A DNA stretch of 52,085 nucleotides from a virus. Made by a program: the position numbers and the translations under genes. The notes under the pieces were generated by a model. It had not been told where the DNA came from and made no database searches. It worked only from the letters and a program-made list of their open reading frames with translations. Below, one piece after another: positions 26,164 to 34,589 of this stretch. Location: positions 5,525 to 57,609 of the IMG/VR virus record IMGVR_UViG_3300030331_004718. The stretch is one strand, 5' to 3'. Positions within the stretch are counted from its first letter, which is position 1, and every line of letters begins with the position of its first letter.

Positions 26164-26639
26164 TATTTTCTCCTAGCTATATTACTTAGTGTTTCTGCCA
26201 TTTTAATAATCCTGTTATGTTTTCCATCTAGGGTTCTTACTCTAGCTTCCGCATGATTTTTAATTTTTAATATTTCTGATGCTAGTGGATTTTCTCTAAC
26301 GGCACCATAATACTTTTCTTGCCACTTAGAGTACTGTCCGCCATATTGATTTAGCACTCCACTTATTATAAACCAGATTGATGATTCTGACCATTCCAAA
26401 ATATTTTTTTCTTTAGTGTTTTCTGTCTCAATGTATTCAGCATAAGCATATAATTTAAAAGCATTAATGTTACAAGTTTCCGAATTCCAAGATTTTATAT
26501 CATCAGTACTAGCATTAAGAACAAGTTCTATATCTTCTGGAGGATTTACTGGTGCTAGATATTTAGATTTTGTCCAGTCCTCTACAGCTTGTATAAACTT
26601 AGTTAATTTTTGCTCTCCACTCATTTTCATTCTCGTCAT
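26163..26639 (-). CDS. Unknown helical protein upstream of helicase
   Basis: 158 residues, rich in Trp, Lys and Glu and predicted all-helical. No catalytic motif. The start is uncertain: ATGs at 26639, 26630 and 26624 are in frame and all overlap the nuclease gene (16-41 bases... depending on the choice); none has a strong SD. By position between a nuclease and the helicase it could be a helicase loader, but the sequence itself does not show this. Confidence 0.6.
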   Translation of the reverse strand: MTRMKMSGEQKLTKFIQAVEDWTKSKYLAPVNPPEDIELVLNASTDDIKSWNSETCNINAFKLYAYAEYIETENTKEKNILEWSESSIWFIISGVLNQYGGQYSKWQEKYYGAVRENPLASEILKIKNHAEARVRTLDGKHNRIIKMAETLSNIARRK

Positions 26640-26997
26640 AATTAAATGTTACAATTATAATTTCATTGATTCTACACCATTCTAATTTGTCTCTATCTCT
26701 TGCCTGGGCACGAAAAAAGGAGAGCTTATCTCTATAATGAAATTTATTAAACTTGAAATGTTGTTCGCCGTGAACTTCAATAATTAGATTTCTGTTTGGT
26801 ATATAAAGATCAGCACGTAAAACGCTTTTTCTTATTGAAGTTTTAGTGCCCGGAAGTGAAACTTCCTCTAATATTCTATCATACGGATACCATATATCAA
26901 GAGCCCTTTTGGCTTTTTTATGTAGTTTAGATCTTTTCCCACCTCCAGATTTGGGATTCCATTTATAGTTTTTTCCGTCTAATCCTATTACTTTCAT
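26599..26997 (-). CDS. Small endonuclease-like protein (PD-(D/E)XK / DUF559-like)
   Basis: 132 residues. VLRADLYIPNRNLIIEVHGEQH gives the order Asp...Glu-x-His after two strands, and RDRDKLEWCRIN a following helix, the layout of very-short-patch and DUF559-type nucleases. A basic N-terminus (GGGKRSKLHKKAKR) fits DNA binding. Encoded between recA/exostosin-like genes and the helicase operon. Catalysis is inferred. Confidence 0.68.
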   Translation of the reverse strand: MKVIGLDGKNYKWNPKSGGGKRSKLHKKAKRALDIWYPYDRILEEVSLPGTKTSIRKSVLRADLYIPNRNLIIEVHGEQHFKFNKFHYRDKLSFFRAQARDRDKLEWCRINEIIIVTFNYDENENEWRAKIN

Positions 26998-27898
26998 ATT
27001 GCACTCTGTCTAATAGTTCTTCAAAATTTTCTTCTAACAACAATGAATAGTCATAATCTACTTGACCATGCTCTTCATAAAAATCTTGAATGAGCTTGTA
27101 AACATTACTAAATTCATATCTACTTACAAGTATCATGGGCCAGATCTTAGAAAAGATTCTATTCATCCAATTATCCATTGCTACAGGAACCGTGTTGCAT
27201 AAGATGCATTCCCAAGTTCTAAATGTATCTAGTCCATTTCCAGTAGGAGAAATAGCAAAATTATAAGATGCCAATACTTTCATAAAGTCAACGAATGGCA
27301 TTCTATCTCCTTTGAGGATTCCCATGTTTAATTCTACATCTTGGGTATCATATCTTTTAGGAAAATTACAATCAATAAATTGTTGCTGCCAACACCATTC
27401 GGCTACTCTAATTCTATATGGAGAGGTTATAGTAAAGTTTGCATAACATAGATATTCCTTGGGTATAGATCTAAGTTCTTGTATGTCAATAGCATTCCAG
27501 TCTTCACCATGATTAACTCCTATGGGTAATGGGTATATTTTCCTATGAAGAAATTGTCCCATATTAGTCATATACCAGCGTCTTACATGAGGAAGTATTG
27601 AATCTATTTCTATATTGAAATATACTCCTCCATGAGCAGCGTCTTCAATCGTATAAGAGTATATTGAGTCAAATGAAATATTACATTGAGTTTTTTTAAT
27701 TCCCCAATCTCCAGCGTGAGTAATCAAAGTCTTGTTACTGTCTAGGGATAAATCTAATTCATTTTGTATAGCTTGGTGCGTTTTGGTTTTTGTGCCGTGT
27801 CGTAAATCTTGTGCATTTATTTTTTTACAACATTTGTAAAGATTGCAAAATACATTGCTGTTAATCAATCCCTCTTTCTTGTATTTCCACATGTTCAT
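26963..27898 (-). CDS. Exostosin-like glycosyltransferase (GT47-like)
   Basis: 311 residues. KIYPLPIGVNHGED and FAISPTGNGLDTFRTWECILCNTVPVAMDN form the typical exostosin C-terminal donor site (SP.G...D..R.wE.l..G..PV). No transmembrane anchor, unlike eukaryotic exostosins. The ATG overlaps the recA stop as ATGA, so this transferase is coupled to RecA synthesis. Acceptor unknown. Confidence 0.8.
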   Translation of the reverse strand: MNMWKYKKEGLINSNVFCNLYKCCKKINAQDLRHGTKTKTHQAIQNELDLSLDSNKTLITHAGDWGIKKTQCNISFDSIYSYTIEDAAHGGVYFNIEIDSILPHVRRWYMTNMGQFLHRKIYPLPIGVNHGEDWNAIDIQELRSIPKEYLCYANFTITSPYRIRVAEWCWQQQFIDCNFPKRYDTQDVELNMGILKGDRMPFVDFMKVLASYNFAISPTGNGLDTFRTWECILCNTVPVAMDNWMNRIFSKIWPMILVSRYEFSNVYKLIQDFYEEHGQVDYDYSLLLEENFEELLDRVQYESNRIRRKKL

Positions 27899-28989
27899 TT
27901 GGACAATCCTTCCTTTATCAATTTTTCTAACACGTCTACTAGAACGGGATTAGATTTTAAAAAATCATACAATTTGTTTTGACCTTGAAACTTGCCAGCC
28001 TTAATGGAAAATAACTCTTCGTCATTTTCAACATCAATATCTGGAAATATTTCTTTAGCTATATCTTTATACATTTCTAAGAAACTACAGGTGAACCAAG
28101 CACCGGATTTGTTTATCAAACCTATATCTAATGCTAAAGTTAGTATTTCTTGTGTTTTATCAATACCATGTCCATAACGAATATAGCTTTGTACTTGGCC
28201 TCCAGGCGGTCCCATTGATGAACAAATAATTTTCCAATTTACAAGTTGTCCAATTTTTTTACCGTCGTCATCATCCCAAAACTTCACCGCCGAAACCTTT
28301 TCTCCACCACCAGCAATTTCCATTCTTGTATCTGCTTGATATTGTATTTTATTGCCGCCATCAGCCATTTTAGCTTTGCCAAATCCAGATGTGTTAGCGA
28401 TATAATGCGTAATCGCTATTACTAGTCCACGTTGCCTTGGTAACAATTGGCCCACCTTTTTGGTAAAAATACTAAGAATTTTGGGCAATCCTGCACGACC
28501 TGGACTAAAGTCATTATCTAATTCTTTTTCTGGAATAAGAGAAGAAATAGAGTCAATAATAACAGCAGCACCATGATTGTCTGGATGACTCATCATTAGG
28601 TATGCCCATTCTAGAAATTTTTCAGCGGGGATCGGTTTGTCTTCAGGTGCCATAATCAACATCTTTTCTGGATCAAGACCGTCAACTTGAAAATTCATAT
28701 CTTTGAATCTTCCCTCGGCATCAATATAGATTACATTTCTACCTAACTTTTGACAGTTGGCAGCAATTTGCATAGCTGTGGTGGTTTTACCAGATTTAGG
28801 ATCTCCTGTCAGTGTGACCCAGCTTCCTTCTTTGATCCCGCCTCCAAGTGCAATGTCAATTGCGGGGCCGACAGATATTATTTCATAGTTACTTTTTTCT
28901 TGTAATACCTCGGCCCCCGTTTTGATAATTTGACCATAGTCTTTTGCGGACTTTTTTAAGTAATCTGGTAACTTATTTGCCACTGCCAT
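27895..28989 (-). CDS. recA: RecA/UvsX-type recombinase
   Basis: 364 residues. GGGIKEGSWVTLTGDPKSGKTTTAMQ is the RecA linker plus Walker A; VIYIDAEGRF and AAVIIDSISSLIP (Walker B) follow, then LVIAITHYIANTSGFGK, corresponding to the NQ-loop region. No long C-terminal acidic tail. Forms filaments on ssDNA for strand exchange and replication restart. RBS AAGGAAGG, start 17 bases inside the upstream gene. Confidence 0.93.
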   Translation of the reverse strand: MAVANKLPDYLKKSAKDYGQIIKTGAEVLQEKSNYEIISVGPAIDIALGGGIKEGSWVTLTGDPKSGKTTTAMQIAANCQKLGRNVIYIDAEGRFKDMNFQVDGLDPEKMLIMAPEDKPIPAEKFLEWAYLMMSHPDNHGAAVIIDSISSLIPEKELDNDFSPGRAGLPKILSIFTKKVGQLLPRQRGLVIAITHYIANTSGFGKAKMADGGNKIQYQADTRMEIAGGGEKVSAVKFWDDDDGKKIGQLVNWKIICSSMGPPGGQVQSYIRYGHGIDKTQEILTLALDIGLINKSGAWFTCSFLEMYKDIAKEIFPDIDVENDEELFSIKAGKFQGQNKLYDFLKSNPVLVDVLEKLIKEGLSK

Positions 28990-29446
28990 CTGCCTTCCTT
29001 AGTTTAGATAATAAACTTTTTTTATTTGGTGATGATTTACGGGGCTTGTATTCACCCTCTAGTTTTTCTACAACCTTTTTAGGTCTAGCATCTTCAGTAT
29101 CTGTAATTTTTTTAGATTTCTCTATACCTTTTTTTACAAAATCTAAAGCTAAAACAAACTTTTTAGTTTTATGCAAAAAGCCCAATGAATACACATTTGA
29201 TCCGCTTGGGCTATTTAAATAGTGAAGAATTGGTTTCTCTCCATACTTTTTTATTAATTTATGTGCGACACGAACTTGTATTTGATAAGTATCGCCTTTG
29301 TTCCAAAATTTGTAAGCTAGGCTACCCTTATTTTCTTTCTCGGCACGTCTGATGCAGACTAGTTCTGCAATATATTGAGCCGAGCTACACGGCTGCCCCG
29401 TTGATATACTCTTGTATTTTTGCGTGTTTGATTTTTTTTGAGTCAT
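28973..29446 (-). CDS. Conserved-looking phage protein of unknown function
   Basis: 157 residues. CSSAQYIAELVCIRRAEKENKG and YKFWNKGDTYQIQVRVAHKLIKKYGE suggest a compact alpha/beta N-terminal domain; the last 50 residues are basic and low-complexity (KPRKSSPNKKSLLSKLRK), suiting nucleic-acid binding. It overlaps the upstream gene by 62 bases and recA by 17, without a visible SD, so it depends on coupling. May be a recombination accessory protein; not recognised. Confidence 0.62.
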   Translation of the reverse strand: MTQKKSNTQKYKSISTGQPCSSAQYIAELVCIRRAEKENKGSLAYKFWNKGDTYQIQVRVAHKLIKKYGEKPILHYLNSPSGSNVYSLGFLHKTKKFVLALDFVKKGIEKSKKITDTEDARPKKVVEKLEGEYKPRKSSPNKKSLLSKLRKADGSGK

Positions 29447-29906
29447 GTTTAAAAATCATTTGATTGATAGACTGTTCGACAACTTCTCTAATTTCTTTTT
29501 CTGGCTCAAGATCTGTTTCCGGCCATATAAACTTTCTTACGTCCACTTTATCGCATTCAGGTCGCAATAATGACACAGACAAAAATTGAAAATCTTGATG
29601 AGATCCATCCAGAGATTGGTCTCTTGAACAACCTCTCATAATTGAAAATCCATCTAAGCCTTCGGGGTCTTCAAAAAAAGTATATTCAGGCATACCAAAC
29701 ATGTATAATTTAATTGAGGTGGGAGATGTTTTATTGTCTTCGCAATACATTTTAAATCTTTCCCAGCACTTTTCATATCCTGGTCTTTCATAATCACCCC
29801 AAATAACACTACCGTCCAACATTTCAGCCTTCCAACTCATTGTAATTTCATTATGCGTCATATGACGCATATATGCATCAAATGTTTTGCAAACTTTAGT
29901 GTTCAT
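29385..29906 (-). CDS. Unknown protein
   Basis: 173 residues, mixed alpha/beta, rich in aromatic residues (SWKAEMLDGSVIWGDYERPGYEKCW). No recognised motif. The C-terminal helix (EKEIREVVEQSINQMIF) is encoded in the overlap with the next gene. GAGAT precedes ATG. Lies in a run of small unknown genes between phoH and recA, typical of phage early accessory genes. Confidence 0.6.
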   Translation of the reverse strand: MNTKVCKTFDAYMRHMTHNEITMSWKAEMLDGSVIWGDYERPGYEKCWERFKMYCEDNKTSPTSIKLYMFGMPEYTFFEDPEGLDGFSIMRGCSRDQSLDGSHQDFQFLSVSLLRPECDKVDVRKFIWPETDLEPEKEIREVVEQSINQMIFKHDSKKIKHAKIQEYINGAAV

Positions 29907-29916
29907 ACTTATTATC

Positions 29917-30219
29917 TCACTTTATTTTATGAATATGCCTTCCATAACGTGGAGGGACGCCATTTGCGGCTTCCTTTCTTCTTTCCTGCTTTTTATCGGA
30001 GGCCATGGAGGCTTCCATTGTAGATATTGTAACTCCACGCTCTTCATCTTTAGCATATAGTGCTTTTGTTGGAGTTTCTGGGTTTGCCAAATTATCTAGA
30101 TATCTTTCAACGATTGCTACAGATCTATTTAAAGCTGTAGCCATAGCACTAGATTTAAGATATTGATGATTTTCTTCAATGTATTTCTTTTCAGAATTTG
30201 AAAGTGGACCTTTTTTCAT
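29917..30219 (-). CDS. Small helical protein, possible HTH
   Basis: 100 residues. NSEKKYIEENHQYLKSSAMATALNRSVAIVERYLDNL looks like a helix-turn-helix of the kind seen in recombination-directionality factors and short phage regulators: acidic helix, turn at LN, recognition helix. The C-terminus is basic and flexible. RBS GGAGAG. DNA binding is inferred from pattern only. Confidence 0.58.
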   Translation of the reverse strand: MKKGPLSNSEKKYIEENHQYLKSSAMATALNRSVAIVERYLDNLANPETPTKALYAKDEERGVTISTMEASMASDKKQERRKEAANGVPPRYGRHIHKIK

Positions 30220-30220
30220 T

Positions 30221-30565
30221 TTATCTCTCCGATAGTAAAATTCTTCTTGCAGTGGTAAAGTGTATTTTATTTTTGCTATTCAGATACTTAACAAAAGCAT
30301 CAAAAGCTTTTTTATTAACCTTTTTAAACTTAAACACATCCGATATGCGTTTTCTACTCAAATTGTCGTCTATTCCATATGGATCAATAAGCTCACCCCT
30401 GCCAACTCTTACAAAGTATTGAGAAGTACCACTTGTTGTGAGTGACTTTTTAGCAAAGCTAGAATATTCCTCACATTCAAGTCCATCCTTGCCAATGAAT
30501 TTAGTTATTACTTCATCGGGATCGGGGATGCCCATTCTAACAAATTCATTTTCTTGATTCGACAT
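30221..30565 (-). CDS. Unknown protein
   Basis: 114 residues, begins with an acidic stretch (NEFVRMGIPDPDEVITKFIG), ends in a basic helix (FTTARRILLSER). RVGRGELIDPYGIDDNLSRKR suggests an ordered core. Not recognised. GGAGAA RBS, overlapping the next gene upstream by 20 bases. Confidence 0.6.
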   Translation of the reverse strand: MSNQENEFVRMGIPDPDEVITKFIGKDGLECEEYSSFAKKSLTTSGTSQYFVRVGRGELIDPYGIDDNLSRKRISDVFKFKKVNKKAFDAFVKYLNSKNKIHFTTARRILLSER

Positions 30566-30851
30566 TTAAGTTCTCCAACATGTTTTTTACTTTACAAATA
30601 CATTCTGATTCTGTAGCTCCCTTGATATGTATTTTAGCCTTGTCGCTCATTCCAAATTTTCTTAACTCTTGGTTACTTAGAATAGATTCACCCATCATGT
30701 TATCATTAGCAAGAGATCTTACTTCTATTTTAAAGGTAAGAACAGCAATATGTGGGAAATCTTTTCTTGGTGTTGATTCAAATTTTTCTAATTCTTTTTT
30801 TCTAGCTATCTCCATTAGCTCTGAAAAAGAAGATGGGGATTGTTTTTCCAT
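30546..30851 (-). CDS. Unknown protein
   Basis: 101 residues. A helical N-terminus (FSELMEIARKKELEKFES) is followed by a strand-rich half (HIAVLTFKIEVRSLAN, KIHIKGATESECICKVKNML) resembling a small ferredoxin-like alpha/beta fold. No family assigned. Overlaps the FmdB-type gene by one base. Confidence 0.58.
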   Translation of the reverse strand: MEKQSPSSFSELMEIARKKELEKFESTPRKDFPHIAVLTFKIEVRSLANDNMMGESILSNQELRKFGMSDKAKIHIKGATESECICKVKNMLENLNVESRK

Positions 30852-31207
30852 TATTTAGGCGTTTCTCCTGTTTTTATATAGTGCGTTTGTTGTTCAGGAG
30901 TCATAGATTGAATAGCTCTGTGTTGTTCTCTTTTCTTTTGCACTTCACTGCTAACCTTTTTCTGTAATTTATCACCCTCTCTTTTGGCCGTTAGTTCCAT
31001 GTTACTCATTTGCTGTGTATTTCTATCGGCTAACTGCCCTATAGTCGTGGCTTCACCCCTAACAAAAACTGTTGGAGCTGTTATAAAGATTTTATTTAAA
31101 GTTTCTTCTCCGCATATTGGGCATTTTAAAGTACTAGGATCATTAAAACCCTGTTTTATTTCTGTATGATATGCACAGGGTTCACATTCAAAGTCATAAG
31201 TTGGCAT
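30851..31207 (-). CDS. FmdB-type zinc ribbon protein
   Basis: 118 residues. MPTYDFECEPCAYHTE, then LKCPICGEE: the CxxC...CxxC ribbon and opening MPxYxYxC of the FmdB regulatory family, followed by a charged helical tail. These are common in marine phages, often near replication genes; the role is not settled. GGAGAA RBS and its own candidate promoter at 31245-31273. Confidence 0.85.
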   Translation of the reverse strand: MPTYDFECEPCAYHTEIKQGFNDPSTLKCPICGEETLNKIFITAPTVFVRGEATTIGQLADRNTQQMSNMELTAKREGDKLQKKVSSEVQKKREQHRAIQSMTPEQQTHYIKTGETPK

Positions 31208-31244
31208 AACTTCTCCAATAATATATAAAGAATCGGGTTACTTT

Positions 31245-31273
31245 ATTATCGTTTATAGTATCCCGTAAAACAA
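31245..31273 (-). promoter_or_regulatory. Candidate sigma-70-like promoter downstream of phoH
   Basis: Minus strand TTGTTT, 17-base spacer, GATAAT, in the 70-base gap between phoH and the FmdB-type gene. Both boxes are imperfect. An imperfect hairpin (CGGGATACT...AGTAACCCG) overlaps it and could act as a weak terminator or operator. Confidence 0.35.
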
Positions 31274-31277
31274 CAAA

Positions 31278-31946
31278 TTATTGCAATCTAGTCAAAATTT
31301 TAGATATGATATCATTTCTAACAATATCTTCATTTGTTAGTTCGCATATCGCCACACCTTCTAGATTTTCTAAAGAAGACATACATCTTTTTAAGCCACC
31401 AAAAGCATCACCTCTAAGGTCTGTTTGATCTAGGTCTCCGTTTATAACAGCTTTTGAGCCAATCCCAATACGTGTTAAAAACATTTTAATTTGTTCAAAG
31501 GTTGCATTTTGGGCTTCGTCAAGTATCATAAATGTATTATGAAAATTTCTTCCACGCATATACTCTAGTGGGCATATTTCTATAGTATTTGTTGCCCTCA
31601 TTGAGTTGTGTGTTTCTACGCCCAAGTATAGTTTTATTTCTTCTATAGTCGGAACCATGTACGGGTGAATTTTTTCATTTAAAGTTCCGGGTAAAAATCC
31701 AATACCTCTACCGGATTCTACAACTGGTCTAGTTATAACAATTTTTTCTACTTTGTTTGATAAGATATATTCACAAGCCATTCCTACTGCTACAGCAGTT
31801 TTTCCAGATCCGGCGGGACCAGAGCAAAATGTTATATCCTGTTCCGCCATAGATATAATATAATTTTCTTGATTCTCCGTTTTGGGTTTTAGTTTTTTTC
31901 TAGAAGGTCTAATTGGCTGTTTCTGAGATGATCGTTTACGACCCAT
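31278..31946 (-). CDS. phoH: PhoH-family ATPase
   Basis: 222 residues. ITFCSGPAGSGKTAVAVGMA is Walker A; KIVITRPVVESGRGIGFLPGT and KIHPYMVP are PhoH hallmarks; FMILDEAQNATFEQIKMFLTRIG is Walker B with the Glu; VINGDLDQTDL is motif III. A basic N-terminal tail (RKRSSQKQPIRPSRKKLK). Frequent in marine phages; the exact job (RNA metabolism or phosphate stress) is unresolved. GGGAG RBS. Confidence 0.93.
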   Translation of the reverse strand: MGRKRSSQKQPIRPSRKKLKPKTENQENYIISMAEQDITFCSGPAGSGKTAVAVGMACEYILSNKVEKIVITRPVVESGRGIGFLPGTLNEKIHPYMVPTIEEIKLYLGVETHNSMRATNTIEICPLEYMRGRNFHNTFMILDEAQNATFEQIKMFLTRIGIGSKAVINGDLDQTDLRGDAFGGLKRCMSSLENLEGVAICELTNEDIVRNDIISKILTRLQ

Positions 31947-31965
31947 GCTATCTCCCTACAAAAGA

Positions 31966-33159
31966 TTAATAGATTGCACCATCTAACGGGACATAATTTT
32001 GTGCTGTCGCTCCTTGATATAAAAATAAATCACTGCAATCATTTTGAAAACTAAGTGTTGCTTCTATATTTCCACCTCCGGTATCACCTCCCGTTACATC
32101 AAAACTTGTCAAATAATTTCTATTACTTAAATCCCATTGAAAAAGATCAGTTGGGCTAGATTCTGGATAAAGTATATTTGTTAAAATACGAATTTGTCGA
32201 TTTGTTTGATACTTACCAATACCTTTGTTTTCAGCTCCATATGTTCCTGCTGTATGGTAGGTGTCTGTAAGGGTGTGATTTTGATCTGCACTGCTTACAA
32301 AATAGTGAGATCTAACAAGACCTGTAAAACTAGCCGTTATTGCAACTGGTAATTCCATAACCTTCCATCTGTTAACCTCTGAGGACGTATCACTACCTCT
32401 CCACACGCCAGTATCTGGAAGGTCTCTGTAGCTAAAAGAACAATCTATATTGATACTTTGTAGTCCAAAAATTGGAGATCCTTGAAACTCATTACCTATA
32501 TTGAATGCTTCATTTACCTCTTTTGGAAATATACAGTTCGATATATCAATGTCTTTTCTGGTTAAATTTTGGGCACCTTGTGGTAATGAACCAGCAGAGC
32601 TTGCCGCATCAGAGAAGTCAGTCCATGTAGAATCATTTAATTGATCATACATTTGGGATTGAAAAGTAAGATCTTCTGTTATAGTTCCATCGACACTTAT
32701 ATTGTACGATATATTGGTCAATAATGAATGTTTAAATATATAGACAGAATATTCTGCTCCTAACCCGGCAGCACCAATATTGTTTAAAGAATCTGAACCA
32801 TAAAAAATAGCTATATCATAATCTTTTACAGATTCACCACCTGGACCGACTCCGTTTGAGCTAAGTAAATGACCGGCTTCATAGGTACTTTGAGATGTCT
32901 TATAAAAAAATCCAGAACCGTTGCCTGCAAGCGGTAGCGTTCTAGAAATTGTTATAACAAAATTTGTTTTACCATATCTAGTAAAAGTTTGGTTTAATCT
33001 ACCATTATCAAAAAGTGTTTCAGGAGCTATTTCTCTATTGATACCTATAGCCTGAACTCCAGGTAGCCAGTTAGTTGCACCCGTTCCGCCATCTCCAGTC
33101 CAAACGCCTTGACAGGCATAAAATATTCTATTATTTGGTGTAGTAAATGGATCGCTCAT
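31966..33159 (-). CDS. Putative virion (tail- or capsid-associated) protein
   Basis: 397 residues, beta-rich, very high in Gly, Ser, Thr and Asn, few Cys, no signal peptide: a structural-protein profile. Repeated phrases such as GVQAIGINREIAPETLFDNGR and LTSFDVTGGDTGGGNIEATLSFQND suggest tail-tube-like beta barrels. No named family. It has its own leader with a TATAAAG-type motif shared with the gene at 39422, and an AAGGAAG RBS, which suggests strong separate (late) expression within an otherwise early-type region. Confidence 0.6.
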   Translation of the reverse strand: MSDPFTTPNNRIFYACQGVWTGDGGTGATNWLPGVQAIGINREIAPETLFDNGRLNQTFTRYGKTNFVITISRTLPLAGNGSGFFYKTSQSTYEAGHLLSSNGVGPGGESVKDYDIAIFYGSDSLNNIGAAGLGAEYSVYIFKHSLLTNISYNISVDGTITEDLTFQSQMYDQLNDSTWTDFSDAASSAGSLPQGAQNLTRKDIDISNCIFPKEVNEAFNIGNEFQGSPIFGLQSINIDCSFSYRDLPDTGVWRGSDTSSEVNRWKVMELPVAITASFTGLVRSHYFVSSADQNHTLTDTYHTAGTYGAENKGIGKYQTNRQIRILTNILYPESSPTDLFQWDLSNRNYLTSFDVTGGDTGGGNIEATLSFQNDCSDLFLYQGATAQNYVPLDGAIY

Positions 33160-33190
33160 TTTGCTTCCTTACGGACAATCAATTATTATT

Positions 33191-33206
33191 CTATGCTTTA
33201 TACACA
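33191..33206 (-). promoter_or_regulatory. Candidate late promoter motif (copy B)
   Basis: Minus strand TGTGTATAAAGCATAG in the 48-base gap before the putative virion gene 31966-33159. It is almost identical to copy A at 40204-40220 (TGTGTATAAAGTCATAG), which precedes the other putative virion gene. TATAAAG recalls the T4 late promoter element TATAAATA, which is read by a phage sigma. Confidence 0.5.
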
Positions 33207-33207
33207 T

Positions 33208-33507
33208 TCAGTCTCTTTCTTTAATAAAAATTCCATCTACCATCTTGCCTTTTCTGTCCTTGATATCATTCCACGCTTGTTCTAAACAATCAACTAGTGA
33301 AAGATTATTTCGTTCTGCAATATTAATCAAAACCACCATCATATCACCAATATCATCAGAAATATCTTTACCCCTGCATAAATTGTCCGATAATTCTCCC
33401 ATTTCTTGGGCTAGTTTGCAGAACTGGTCTTTATCTGTAGATCCTTCAATAAGGTTTCTGGCATGATGCCATTGTTTGATCTTTTCAACATAATTCTCTA
33501 GACTCAT
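33208..33507 (-). CDS. mazG: MazG-like nucleotide pyrophosphohydrolase
   Basis: 99 residues, single-domain size. KLAQEMGELSDNL gives ExxE-like residues and DDIGDMMVVLIN the ExxD-like helix of the all-alpha NTP pyrophosphatase fold. The family hydrolyses NTPs or ppGpp-like molecules to monophosphates; phage copies are thought to adjust nucleotide pools. GAGGA RBS. Confidence 0.85.
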   Translation of the reverse strand: MSLENYVEKIKQWHHARNLIEGSTDKDQFCKLAQEMGELSDNLCRGKDISDDIGDMMVVLINIAERNNLSLVDCLEQAWNDIKDRKGKMVDGIFIKERD

Positions 33508-33514
33508 TTTATCC

Positions 33515-33712
33515 TCATTTTTTAAACTTGAAATGTATCTTGTCTAAATGAATCGTAATATATGTCTCGTCTCCGACTTCATTGACTTCGACATTCTTTA
33601 CTACTCCACCCACAATATTCGATAATTGTTTTATCAATTCTTCATCAATACCAAATCTCTCTAATATTCCATTAATAAAGCCGTGAATAATCCCATAATT
33701 TTGTTGGTCCAT
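33515..33712 (-). CDS. Unknown small protein
   Basis: 65 residues. Helical first half (GFINGILERFGIDEELIKQLSNIVGGVV), beta second half (ETYITIHLDKIHFKFKK). CGGAG nine bases before ATG. Tightly packed between thyX/33713 and mazG. No family recognised. Confidence 0.6.
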   Translation of the reverse strand: MDQQNYGIIHGFINGILERFGIDEELIKQLSNIVGGVVKNVEVNEVGDETYITIHLDKIHFKFKK

Positions 33713-33931
33713 TTAAAATAACTCCGATTGATATCTTTTTAATGTCTCAATTCTACCATCAGCATCAGCCAATTTGGATAATGCTTCGTTCAAATTATTA
33801 TGGAGATCTGATGTGCTATGATCTCCAATACCCGCTGGGAAATCTAGCATAATTTTCAAACTAGTCAAAGCTTGAAAGCGATCAGTTTTAGCTTGACTCA
33901 ACAAGGCATTATATACATTCTTTTTATGCAT
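33713..33931 (-). CDS. Unknown small helical protein
   Basis: 72 residues, helical, with a short GIGDHSTSD turn. AGGAG eight bases before ATG, which overlaps the thyX end by 8 bases. No family recognised; position suggests a role tied to nucleotide metabolism, but nothing in the sequence proves it. Confidence 0.6.
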   Translation of the reverse strand: MHKKNVYNALLSQAKTDRFQALTSLKIMLDFPAGIGDHSTSDLHNNLNEALSKLADADGRIETLKRYQSELF

Positions 33932-34553
33932 CCATGGATCTCCTAATTATGTCTAGTGTAAATTTGAAGGGTTGTCCGTCAATTGATTCTACTAAGTCCC
34001 ACATTTGCTGAGCTATATCTCTGATTTCTATCTGGGCGTGTTCACTATTTCTAAGCTTCTGAAAGTTGGCAAAACTCCGCATATTGAACATTATATCAGC
34101 CTGAATCTGACTGTTATAAGTCTTGAAGAATCTGGCCGATTCTTTTGCTCTTTTGCGTCCTAAAATAGGTTCGAGTTCGGCAATGGCTTCATGGTATAGA
34201 TCATTACCCATCATTGTATACTTTTCAAGTTTTGCTGCCCAGTCATCGGGCCAATCTTCTGGTAGGTAGTATTTATTTTCTTGAAGTTCTTTGTATCTGG
34301 CGGATTCAGCGTTAAGACTACTGATTCTGTGTTTCAAAAGATGGATATGACTGGCGATTTCGGTATCAACTAGAAAATGCACAACACCTTTTTCAAATGG
34401 AGTCTCGTGACCATTACTCCACAACATATCAATTAGTTTAGGGATTCTTGCCCGCTTTTCATCAGTTAGGTTTCTGCTTGTGGAGGTCCAGGCACTGCAA
34501 GCAATCACAGTGTCAGAACCATAATAACCCAATAGCTCAACTTTGTTTCCCAT
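33924..34553 (-). CDS. thyX: Flavin-dependent thymidylate synthase ThyX
   Basis: 209 residues. HETPFEKGVVHFLVDTEI and LLKHRISSLNAESARYKEL correspond to the ThyX substrate and FAD site; the signature is usually RHRxxSxNExSxRY, here KHR and NAES. FMNMRSFANFQKLRNSEHAQIEIRDIA matches the C-terminal Arg/Glu region. Converts dUMP to dTMP with FAD and methylene-THF, as a tetramer. The altered signature is worth attention (see findings). Confidence 0.9.
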   Translation of the reverse strand: MGNKVELLGYYGSDTVIACSAWTSTSRNLTDEKRARIPKLIDMLWSNGHETPFEKGVVHFLVDTEIASHIHLLKHRISSLNAESARYKELQENKYYLPEDWPDDWAAKLEKYTMMGNDLYHEAIAELEPILGRKRAKESARFFKTYNSQIQADIMFNMRSFANFQKLRNSEHAQIEIRDIAQQMWDLVESIDGQPFKFTLDIIRRSMDA

Positions 34554-34589
34554 ATTATTCGTTATTGTTCCTTGTTTAAAACTACCGAA

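Noticed and set aside
33171-33205. 12-codon ORF after mazG
   Set aside because: Too short, lies over the candidate late promoter and has no ribosome site.
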